From Aegilops tauschii subsp. strangulata (lineage: Eukaryota; Streptophyta; Magnoliopsida; Poales; Poaceae): a stretch of 64,000 bases of DNA. A model generated the notes under the pieces. It ran no database searches. It had not been told where the DNA came from and worked only from the letters and a program-made list of their open reading frames with translations. Shown here piece after piece: positions 23,521-33,617 of this stretch. The stretch lies in contig NC_053035.3 in NCBI RefSeq assembly GCF_002575655.3, positions 378,797,792 through 378,861,791 of the forward strand, in the 5' to 3' direction. Made by a program: the position numbers and the translations under genes. Each line of letters begins with the position of its first letter. Position 1 is the stretch's first letter.

Positions 23521-24201
23521 AGGCACTATTCTGGATAATGTTGAATTAAATAAATTAAATAAATTCTAAAATGATTTAAAACTTTAGAAAATCATATGAA
23601 ATAAAGCGTAGCTCAGATGAAAATACTTTCTACATGAAAGTTGCTCAGAACGACGAGACGAATCCGGATACGCAGTCCGTTCGTCCACCACACCTCCCTA
23701 ACCTATCAAACTCGCAACTTTCCCCCTCCAGTCCGTCTGTCCGAAAACGCGAAACATCGGGAAGACTTTCCCGGATGTTTCCCCCCTTCACCGGTATCGC
23801 CTCATACCGCGTTAGAACACGTCTAGCTCTGCCTGTTGTCTTGTTATGCACTTGCTTGCTATGTATTTACTGTTTCTTCCCCCTCTTCTCTTCGGTAGAC
23901 CCCGTGACGATGCTGATGCCCCTGTGGTCGACTACGTCACCGATGACCCCCCTCCATCTTGTCTGAGCAACCAGGCAAGCCCCCCCCCCTTGATCACCAG
24001 ATATCGCCTACTCTACTCTCTACTACTTGCATTAGAGTAGTGTAGCATGTTACTGCTTTCGAATAATCCTATTCTGTTGCATAGCCTGTCATTGTTGCTG
24101 CAGTTGTTTCCCTTACCTGCTATCCTACTGCTTAGTATAGGATGCTAGATTTCCATCAGTGGCCCTGCATTCTTGTCCGTCTGCTGTGCTATACTATCGG
24201 G

Positions 24202-24228
24202 CCGTGATCACCTGGGCGGTGATCACGG
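24202..24228 (+). other. Perfect 11-bp hairpin in LARD 3' LTR
   Basis: Identical to the hairpin at 16050-16076; both arms and the loop are preserved. Confidence 0.55.
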
Positions 24229-26405
24229 GTATATACTATATACATTATATACATGACACATGTGGTGATTAAAGTCGGGTCGGCTCGAGGAGTACCCGCA
24301 AGTGATTCTGATGAGGGGGCTGAAAGGACAGGTGGCTCCACCCCGGTAGAGGTGGGCCTGGGTTCCTGACGGCCCCCGACTGTTACTTTATGGCGGAGCG
24401 ACAGGGCAGGTTGAGACCACCTAGGAGAGAGGTGGGCCTGGCCCTGGTCGGCGTTCGCAGATACTTAACACGCTTAACGAGATCTTGGTATTTGATCTGA
24501 GTCTGGCCATTTGGTCTATACGCACTAACCATCTACGCGGGAGTAGTTATGGGTATCCCGACGTCGTGGTATCAGCCGAAGCCTTCTTGACGTCAGCGAC
24601 TGAGTGGCGCGCGCCGTGTTGGACCGTGTTGACGTAACCGCCGTGATCGTGTGGGTTGCTAGGTCTGCTCGCGGCCGCGTTCGCAACGTGCAGGTGTGCA
24701 TAGGGCGATGGGCCCAGACCCCTGCGCGCTTAGGATTAGACCGGCGTGCTGACCGCTCTGTTGTGCTTAGGTGGGGCTGCGACGTGTTGATCTTACGAGG
24801 CCGGGCATGACCCAGAAAAGTGTGTCCGGCCAAATGGGATCGAGCGTGTTGGGTTATGTGGTGCACCCCTGCAGGGAAGTTTATCTATTCGAATAGCCGT
24901 GTCCCTCGGTAAAAGGACGACCCGGAGTTGTACCTTGACCTTATGACAACTAGAACTGGATACTGAATAAAATACACCCTTCCAAGTGCCAGATACAACC
25001 CGGTGATCGCTCTCTAACAGGGCGACGAGGAGGGGATCGCCGGGTAGGATTATGCTATGCGATGCTACTTGGAGGACTTCAATCTACTCTCTTCTACATG
25101 CTGCAAGATGGAGATGGCCAGAAGCGTAGTCTTCGACAGGACTAGCTATCCCCCTCTTATTCTGGCATTCTGCAGTTCAGTCCACTGATATGCCCCTTTA
25201 CACATATACCCTTGCATATGTAGTGTAGCTCCTTGCTTGAGAGTACTTTGGATGAGTACTCACGGTTGCTTTTCTCCCTCTTTTCCCCTTTTCTATACCG
25301 GATTGTCGCAACCAGATGCTGGAGTCCAGGAGCTAGAGATCCCGAGGATGATGCTACATGGAGTTCGGCTTCGAGGAGTAGTTAGGAGGTCCCAGGCAGG
25401 AGGCCTTGCCTTTTCGATCGTTGCTACTTTTGTGCTAGCCTTCTTAAGGCAAACTTGTTTAACTTATGTCCGTACTCAGATGTTGTTGCTTCCGCTGACT
25501 CGTCTATGATCGAGCACTTGTATTCGAGCCCTCGAGGCCCCTGGCTTGTATTATGATGCTTGTATGACTTATTTATGTTGTAGAGTTGTGTTGTGATATC
25601 TTCCCGTGAGTCCCTGATCTTGATCGTACACATTTGCGTGCATTATTAGTGTACGGTCAAATCGGGGGCGTCACACTCATAATATAACCGTCATCTAACT
25701 TTAAGCGTGCGGACCCTACGGGTTCGAGAACTATGTAGACATGACCGAGAAACGTCTCCGGTCAATAACCAATAGCGGAACCTGGATGCTCATATTGGTT
25801 CCCACATATTCTACGAAGATCTTTATCGGTCAGACCGCATAACAACATACGTTGTTCCCTTTGTCATCGGTATGTTACTTGCCCGAGATTCGATCGTCGG
25901 TATCTCGATACCTAGTTCAATCTCGTTACCGGCAAGTCTCTTTACTCGTTCCGTAATACATCGTCCCGCAACTAACTCATTAGTTACAATGCTTGCAAGG
26001 CTTATAGTGATGTGCATTACTGAGTGGGCCCAGAGATACCTCTCCGACAATCGGAGTGACAAATCCTAATCTCGAAATACGCCAACCCAACAAGTACCTT
26101 TGGAAGCACCTGTAGAGCACCTTTATAATCACCCAGTTATGTTGTGACGTTTGGTAGCACACAAAGTGTTCCTCCGGTAAACGGGAGTTGCATAATCTCA
26201 TAGTCATATGAACATGTATAAGTCATGAAGAAAGCAATAGCAACATACTAAACGATCGAGTGCTAAGCTAACGGAATGGGTCAAGTCAATCACATCATTC
26301 TCCTAATGATGTGATCCCGTTAATCAAATGACAACTCATGTCTATGGCTAGGAAACATAACCATCTTTGATCACTTATTATTGCCTCTAAGGCATATTTC
26401 CTTCA

Positions 26406-26420
26406 GTCTCCCACTTGCAC
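26406..26420 (-). other. Polypurine tract of Angela-type element
   Basis: The minus strand reads GTGCAAGTGGGAGAC directly before the LTR start TGAAGG. This is the expected copia priming tract. Confidence 0.7.
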
Positions 26421-26790
26421 TAGAGTCAATAATCTAGTTCACATCGCCATGTGATTTAACATCAATAGTTCACATCACCATGTGATTAACACCCATAGTT
26501 CACATCGTCATGTGATCAACACCCAAAGGGTTTACTAGAGTTAGTAATCTAGTTCACATCGCTATGTGATTAACACCAAAAGAGTACTAAGGTGTGATCA
26601 TGTTTTGCTTGTGAGATAATTTTAGTCAACGGGTCTGTCACATTCAGATCCGTAAGTATTTTGCAAATTTCTATGTCTACAATGCTCTGCACGGAGCTAC
26701 TCTAGCTAATTGCTCCCACTTTTAATATGTATCTAGACTGAGACTTAGAGTCATCTAGATTAGTGTCAAAACTTGCATCGACGTAACCCT

Positions 26791-29700
26791 TTACGACGAA
26801 CCTTTTGTCACTTCCATAATCGAGAAACATATCCTTATTCCACTAAGGATAATTTTGACCGCTGTCCAGTGATCTACTCCTAGATCACTATTGTACTCCC
26901 TTGCCAAAATCAGTGTAGGGTATATAATAGATCTGGTACACAGCATGGCATACTTTATAGAACCTATGGCCAAAGCATAGGGAATGACTTTCATTCTCTT
27001 TCTATCTTCTGCCGTGGTCTGGCTTTAAGTCTTACTCAATTTCACACCTTGTAACACAGGCAAGAAACTCTTTCTTTGACTGTTCCATTTTGAACTACTT
27101 CAAAATCTTGTTAAGGTATGTACTCATTGAAAAAACTTATCAAGCATCTTGATCTATCTCTATAGATCTTTGATGCTCAATATGTAAGCAGCTTCACCGA
27201 GGTCTTTCTTTGAAAAACTCCTTTCAAACACTCCTTTATGCTTTGCAGAATAATTCTACATTATTTCCGATAAACAATATGTCATTCACATATACTTATC
27301 AGAAATGTTGTAGTGCTCCCACTCACTTTCTTGTAAATACAGGCTTCACCGCAAGTCTGTATAAAACTATATCCTTTGATCAACTTTATCAAAGCGTATA
27401 TTCCAACTCCGAGATGCTTGCACCAGTCCATAGATGGATCGCTGGAGCTTGCATATTTTGTTAGCACTTTTAGGATTGACAAAACCTCCTGGTTGCATCA
27501 TATACAACTCTTCTTTAATAAATCCATTAAGGAATGCAGTTTTGTTTATCCATTTGCCATATTTCATAAAATGCGGCAATTGCTAACATGATTCAGACAG
27601 ACTTAAGCATAGATGCGAGTGAGAAACTCTCATCGTAGTCAACTCCTTGAACTTGTCGAAAACCTTTTTGCGACAATTCTAGCTTTGTAGACAGTAACAC
27701 TACTATCACTGTCTGTCTTCCTCTTGAAGATCCATTTATTTTTTTATGGCTCGCCGATCATTGGGCAAGTCAATCAAAGTCCATACTTTGTTCTCATACA
27801 TGGATCCCATCTCAGATTTCATGGCCTCAAGCCATTTTGCGGAATCTGGGCTCACCATCGCTTCTTCATAGTTCGTAGGTTCGTCATGGTCTAGTAACAT
27901 AACCTCCAGAACAGGATTACCATACCACTCTGGTGCGGATCTTACTCTGGTTTACCTACGAGGTTTGGTAGTAACTTGATCTGAAGTTACATGATCATCA
28001 TCATTAACTTCCTCACTAATTGGTGTAGGAGTCACAGGAACAGATTTCTGTGATGAACTACTTTCCAATAAGGGAGCAGGTACAGTTGACTCATCAAGTT
28101 CTACTTTCCTCCCACTCACTTCTTCCGAGAGAAGCTCCTTCCCTAGAAAGGATCCATTCTTAGCAACGAATGTCTTGCCTTCGGATCTGTGATAGAAGGT
28201 GTACCCAACTGTCTCCTTTGGGTATCCTATGAAGACACATTTCTCCGATTTGGGTTTGAGCTTATCAGGATGAAACTTTTTCACATAAGCATCGCAATCC
28301 CAAACTTTAAGAAACGACAACTTTGGTTTCTTGCCAAACCACAGTTCATAAGATGTCATCTCAACGGATTTAGATGGTAGCCTATTTAACGTGAATGCAG
28401 CTGTCTCTAATGCATAACCCCAAAACGATAGTGGTAGATCAGTAAGAGACATCATATATCGCACCATATCTAATAAAGTACGGTTACGATGTTCGGACAC
28501 ACCATTACACTATGGTGTTCCAGGTGGCGTGAGTAGTGAAACTATTTCACATTGTTTTAACTGAAGGCCAAACTCGTAACTCAAATACTCTTCTCCACGA
28601 TCAGATCGTAGAAACTTTATTTTCTTGTTACGATGATTTTCCACTTCACTCTGAAATTATATGAACTTTTCAAATGTTTCAGACTTCTGTTTCATTAAGT
28701 AGATATACCCATATCTGCTCCAATCATCTATGAAGGTCAGAAAATAATGATACCTGCTATGAGCCTCAATATTCATCGGACCACATACATCTGTATGTAT
28801 GATTTCCAACAAATCTGTTGCTCTCTCCATAGTTCCGGAGAACGGCGTTTTAGTCATCTTGCCCATGAGGCACGGTTCTCAAGCATCAAGTGATTCATAA
28901 TCAAGTGATTCCAAAATCCCATCAGTATGGAGTTTCTTCATGCGCTTTACACCAATATGACCTAAACGGCAGTGCTACACATAAGTTGCACTATCATTAT
29001 TAACTTTGCATCTTTTGGCTTCAATATTATGAATATGTGTATCACTATGATCGAGATCCAACAAACCATTTTCGTTGGGTGTGTAACCGTATAAGGTTTT
29101 ATTCATGTAAACAGAACAACAATTATTCTCTAATTTAAATGAATAACCGTATTGCAGCAAACATGATCAAATCATATTCATGCTCAACGCAAACACCAAA
29201 TAACACTTATTTAGTTTCAACACTAATCCCGAAAGTATAGGGAGTGTGCGATGATGATCATATCTTGGAACTACTTCCAACACACATCGTCACCTCGCCT
29301 TTTACTAGTCTCTGTTTATTCTGCAACTCCCATTTCGAGTTACTACTCTTAGCAACTGAACCAGTATCAAATACCGAGGGGTTGCTATAAACACTAGTAA
29401 AGTACACATCAATAACATGTATATCCAATATACCTTTGTTCACTTTGCCATCCTTCTTATCCACCAAATAGTTGGGGTAGTTCCGCTTCCATTGACCAGT
29501 CCCTTTGTAGTAGAAGCACTTAGTCTCAGGCTTAGGACCAGACTTAGGCTTATTCACTTGAGCAGCAACTTGCTTGCCGTTCTTCTTGAAGTTCCCCTTC
29601 TTCCCTTTGCCCTTTTCTTGAAACTAGTGGTCTCGTCAACCATCAACACTTGATGTTTTTCTTGATTTCTACCTTCGTCGATTTCAGCATCACGAAGAGC

Positions 29701-30219
29701 TCAGGAATTACTTTCGTCATCCCTTGCATACTATAGTTCATCACGAAGTTCTACTAACTTGGTGATGGTGACTAGAGAATTCTGTCAATCACTATTTTAT
29801 CTGGAAGATTAACTCCCACTTGATTCAAGCGATTGTAGTACCCAGACAATCTGAGCACATGCTCACTGCTTGAGCTATTCTCCTCCATCTTTTAGCTATA
29901 GAACTTTGTTGGAGACTTCATATCTCTCAACTCGGGTATTTGCTTGAAATATTAACTTCAACTCCTGGAACATCTCATATGGTCCATGACGTTCAAAACG
30001 TCTTTGAAGCCCCGATTCTAAGTCGTTAAGCATGGTGCACTAAACTATCAAGTAGTCATCATATTGAGCTAGCCCAACGTTCATAACGTCTGCATCTGCT
30101 CCTGCAATAGGTCTGTCACCTAGCAGTGCATCAAGGACATAATTCTTCTGTGCAGCAATGAGGATAATCCTCAGATCACGGATCCAATCCGCATCTTTGC
30201 TACTAACATCTTTCAACAT
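26791..30219 (-). pseudogene. Broken gag-pol of Angela-type element
   Basis: Gag starts at an ATG at 30219 (MLKDVSSKDADWIRDL) and stops at TAG (30040-30042) after 59 codons; gag-like sequence continues. The zinc knuckle at 29468-29518 reads CFYYKGTGQWKRNYPNY, with two Cys and the His of CX2CX4HX4C lost. The protease motif FDTGS follows. Integrase shows HTDVCGP and FIDDWSRYGYIYLMK (28657-28866), then RSDRGEEYL and a TAG before CNGVSEHRNRT. The C-terminal integrase frame is open from 28500 to 27952. RT appears as KTAFLNGFIKEELYMMQPGG (27367-27579), and its catalytic YVDD reads YVND (27281-27292). The last recognisable piece is YALAIGSIKYAMLCTR (26791-26994). The order gag-PR-IN-RT is copia-type. 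This copy cannot move by itself. Confidence 0.92.
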
Positions 30220-31499
30220 AATTTTTCTCTAGGAACATATCAAAAATAAACACAGGGAAGCAACAACGCGAGCTATTGATCTACAACATAATTTGCAAAA
30301 TACTATCAGGACTAAGTTCATGATAAATTTAAGTTCAATTAATCATATTACTTAAGAACTCCCACTTAGATAGACATCCCTCTAATCATCTAAGTGATTA
30401 CGTGATCCAAATCAACTAAACCATAACCGATCATCACATGAAATGGAGTAGTTTTCAATGGTGAACATCACTATGTTGATCATATCTACTATAATGATTC
30501 ACGCTCGACCTTTCGGTCTCGGTGTTCCGAGGCCATATCTGCATATGCTAGGCTCGTCAAGTTTAACCTGAGTATTCTGCGTGTGCAAAACTGGCTTGCA
30601 CCCGTTGTAGATGGACGTAGAGCTTATCACACCCGATCATCACGTGGCGTCTGGGCACGACAAACTTTGGCAACGGTGCATACTCAGGGAGAACATTTTT
30701 ATCTTGAAATTTTAGTGAGAGATCATCTTATAATGCTATCGTCAATCAAAGCAAGATAAGATGCATAAAAGATAAACATCACATGCAATCAATATAGTGA
30801 TATGATATGGCCATCATCATCTTGTGCTTGTGATCTCCATCTCCGAAGCACCGTCATGATCACCATCGTCACCGGCTCGACACCTTGATCTCCATCGTAG
30901 CATCGTTGTCGTCTCGCCAACTATTGCTTTTACAACTATCGCTACCGCTTAGTGATAAAGTAAAACAATTACATGGCGATTGCATTGCATACAATAAAGC
31001 GACAACCATATGGCTCCTGCCAGTTGCCGATAACTCGGTTACAAAAACATGATCATCTCATACAATAAAATATAGCATCATGTCTTGACCATATCACATC
31101 ACAACATGCCCTGCAAAAACAAGTTAGACGTCCTCTACTTTGTTGTTCCAAGTTTTACGTGGCTGCTACGGGCTTAGCAAGAACCGTTCTTACCTACGCA
31201 TCAAAACCACAATGATAGTTTGTCAAGTTGGTGCTGTTTTAACCTTCGCAAGGACCGGGCGTAGCCACACTCGGTTCAACTAAAGTGAGAGAGACAGACA
31301 CCCGCCGGTCACCTTTAAGCAACGAGTGCAAGCAACGATGAAACCAGTCTCGCGTAAGCGTACGCGTAATATCGGTCCGGGCCGCTTCATCTCACAATAC
31401 CGCCGAACCAAAGTATGACATGCTGGTAAGCAGTATGACTTATATCGCCCACAACTCACTTGTGTTCTACTCGTGCATAACATCAACGCATAAAACCAC
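30220..31499 (-). other. Leader of Angela-type element between primer site and gag
   Basis: About 1.3 kb of untranslated leader. No separate gene was seen; the longer minus-strand frame at 31280-31798 spans leader and LTR and is not conserved coding sequence. Confidence 0.6.
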
Positions 31500-31511
31500 G
31501 CTCGGATGCCA
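31500..31511 (-). other. Degenerate tRNA-Met primer binding site
   Basis: The minus strand reads TGGCATCCGAGC, one base after the LTR. The standard initiator-tRNA site is TGGTATCAGAGC, so two positions have changed. The intact sequence is present in the nested LARD at 17527. Confidence 0.75.
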
Positions 31512-31512
31512 C

Positions 31513-33230
31513 TGTTGGGGAACGTAGTAATTTCAAAAAAATTCTTACGCACACGCAAGATCATGGTGATGCATAGCAACGAGAGGGAGAGTGTTGTCCA
31601 CGTACCCTCGTAGACCGAAAGAGGAAGCGTTAACACAACGCGGTTGATGTAGTCGTACGTCTTCACGATCCGACCGATCAAGTACCGAACGCACGGCACC
31701 TCCGAGTTCAGCACACGTTCAGCTCGATGACGTCCCTCGAACTCCGATCCAGCCGAGTGTTGAGCGAGAGTTTCGTCAGCACGATGGCGTGGTGACAATG
31801 TTGATGTTCTACCGACGCAGGGCTTCGCCTAAGCACCGCTACGATATTATCGAGGTGTAATATGGTGGAGGGGGGCACCGCACACGGCTAAAAGATCGTT
31901 GATCAATTGTGTGTCCATGGGGTGCCCCCCTGCCCCCGTATATAAAGGAGCAAGGGGAGGCCGCCGGCCAAGGAGGAGGGCGCGCCAAAGGGGGGAGTCC
32001 TACTCCCACCGGGAGTAGGACTCTTCCTGTCCTTGTTGGAATAGGAGAAGGGAAGGGAGAAGGAGAAAGAAGGAAGGGGGCGCCCCCCCCCCTCCCTAGT
32101 CCAATTCGGACTAGTCCATGGGGAGGGGTGCGGCCACCCTTTGGGGCCTTTCTCTCCTTTCCCGTATGGCCCATTAAGGCCCAATACGAATTCCCGTAAC
32201 TCTCCGGTACTCCGAAAAATAACCGAATCACTCGGAACCTTTCCGAAGTCCGAATATAGTCGTCCAATATATCGATCTTTACGTCTCGGCCATTTCGAGA
32301 CTCCTCGTCATGTCCCCGATCTCATCCGGGACTCCGAACTCCTTCGGTACATCAAAACACATAAACTCATAATATAACCGTCATCTAACTTTAAGCGTGC
32401 GGACCCTACGGGTTCGAGAACTATGTAGACATGACCGAGGCACGTCTCCGGTCAATAACCAATAGCGGAACCTGGATGCTCATATTGGTTCCCACATATT
32501 CTACGAAGATCTTTATCGGTCAGACCGCATAACAACATACGTTGTTTCCTTTGTCATCGGTATGTTACTTGCCCGAGATTCGATCGTCAGTATCTCGATA
32601 CCTAGTTCAATCTCGTTACCGGCAAGTCTCTTTACTCGTTCCGTAATACATCATCCCGCAACTAACTCATTAGTTACAATGCTTGCAAGGCTTATAGTGA
32701 TGTGCATTACTGGGTGGGCCCAGAGATACCTCTCCGACAATCGGAGTGACAAATCCTAATCTCGAAATACGCCAACCCAACAAGTACCTTTGGAAGCACC
32801 TATAGAGCACCTTTATAATCACCCAGTTACGTTGTGACATTTGGTAGCACACAAAGTGTTCCTCCGGTAAACGGGAGTTGCATAATCTCATAGTCATAGG
32901 AACATGTATAAGTCATGAAGAAAGCAATAGCAACATACTAAACGATCGAGTGCTAAGCTAACGGAATGGGTCAAGTCAATCACATCATTCTCCTAATGAT
33001 GTGATCCCGTTAATCAAATGACAACTCATGTCTATGGCTAGGAAACATAACCATCTTTGATCAACGAGCTAGTCAAGTAGAGGCATACTAGTGACACTCT
33101 GTTTGTCTATGTATTCACACATGTATCAAGTTTCCGGTTAATACAATTCTAGCATGAATAATAAACATTTATCATGATATAAGGAAATAAATAATAACTT
33201 TATTATTGCCTCTAGGGCATATTTCCTTCA
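31513..33230 (-). repeat. 5' LTR of Angela-type element (1718 bp)
   Basis: This is the uninterrupted copy of the LTR, with TG at 33230 and CA at 31513. It contains the TATA box at 31938-31947 and a GC-rich downstream leader. Confidence 0.93.
31938..31947 (-). promoter_or_regulatory. TATA box in Angela LTR
   Basis: The minus strand reads CTTTATATAC, followed by GGGGGCAGGG. The same box occurs in the split LTR near 13134-13143. It is the likely core promoter of the element. Confidence 0.6.
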
Positions 33231-33617
33231 CCCAGTGCCTGTGAGTTTTCCATATATTGAACTTGCTAAGTTACTATTGTTGCTGCTACTGTTACAATTG
33301 CTACAAAACTACTGCTACTGTTACCATTACTGCTACTACCATTACTACTACTATCAAAACTATCATATTACTGTCCTAGTAATCACTTTGCTGCATATAT
33401 TATATCTCCAGCTGTGGCTGAATTGATATCTCAGATGCTAATACATACAAATATTCTTTGGCTCCCCTTGTGTCGAATCTATAAATTTGGGTTGAATACT
33501 CTACCCTCGGAAACTGTTGCGATCCCCTATGCTCGTGGGTTATCAGTACACTCATCTTAAATAACTTTATTTAGGCGTCGGTAGCCTGAATTTTTATTCT
33601 GGGCAAGTCAATTCCCA

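Larger units (their letters stand above)
13564..25675 (+). mobile_element. LARD-like LTR element with ~4-kb LTRs and no gag-pol
   Basis: The element is 12.1 kb. The LTRs (3960 and 3945 bp) start TGTGACGCCC and end GGGCGTCACA, a perfect 10-base terminal inverted repeat. The target duplication CTCAT is perfect (13559-13563 and 25676-25680) and lies inside the Angela LTR. A tRNA-Met primer site follows the left LTR and a polypurine tract precedes the right LTR, so it is plus strand. The 4.2-kb interior shows no gag, protease, RT or integrase motif in any frame. Long LTRs around a noncoding interior define large retrotransposon derivatives (LARDs), known in Triticeae (Sukkula/Erika-type); membership in that group is inference. 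It must have been mobilised in trans. The LTRs look nearly identical. Confidence 0.93.
21731..25675 (+). repeat. 3' LTR of LARD-like element
   Basis: Almost the same sequence as 13564-17523. By eye I find about 20 substitutions, a shorter poly-C and poly-A tract, one short rearranged patch near 23025, and otherwise identity. Confidence 0.93.
12708..26405 (-). repeat. 3' LTR of Angela-type element, split by nested insertion
   Basis: The pieces are 12708-13563 and 25681-26405, about 1.58 kb in total. Compared with the partner LTR it lacks about 135 bases near its element-5' end: the partner has 33064-33197 between GATCA and CTTTATTATTGCC. By eye there are some 25-30 substitutions relative to the partner. 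Confidence 0.9.
12708..33230 (-). mobile_element. Copia LTR retrotransposon, Angela/WIS/BARE type, complete but broken
   Basis: The ends TGAAGGAAATATGCCCTAGA (minus strand, from 33230) and TTCCCCAACA (at 12708) match the known start and end of Angela/WIS/BARE LTRs. A perfect 5-bp target duplication CCCAG flanks it (12703-12707 and 33231-33235). On the minus strand the order is 5' LTR (31513-33230), primer site, gag, protease, integrase, RT, polypurine tract and 3' LTR (12708-26405). The 3' LTR contains the nested LARD-like element. All coding parts carry stops. Confidence 0.95.
9155..33545 (+). mobile_element. Gypsy LTR retrotransposon 2, 3' part, with nested insertions
   Basis: The visible parts are the end of an element-encoded frame, a long noncoding stretch, a polypurine tract and a 3' LTR that begins TGATACGTCTCC at 11609 and ends TTATCA at 33545. 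The LTR is interrupted by the Angela-type element (12708-33230). The 5' part is missing at 9155, where CACTA-A ends, so CACTA-A probably inserted into this element. GTACA (33546-33550) would be the right target duplication, but its partner is not in the window. Confidence 0.8.
11609..33545 (+). repeat. 3' LTR of gypsy 2, split in two
   Basis: The pieces are 11609-12707 and 33236-33545, together about 1.41 kb. Removing the nested element and one CCCAG copy gives continuous sequence across the break. The right piece contains an imperfect ACT/GCT trinucleotide run (33275-33365). Confidence 0.85.

Noticed and set aside
31280..32267. Minus-strand frames of 140-170 codons in the Angela LTR and leader
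   Set aside because: They span LTR promoter and leader sequence, are altered in the other LTR copy, and do not coincide with gag.
33275..33365. ACT/GCT trinucleotide microsatellite
   Set aside because: It is irregular and part of the gypsy-2 LTR; similar runs occur in related LTRs. Not an independent feature.
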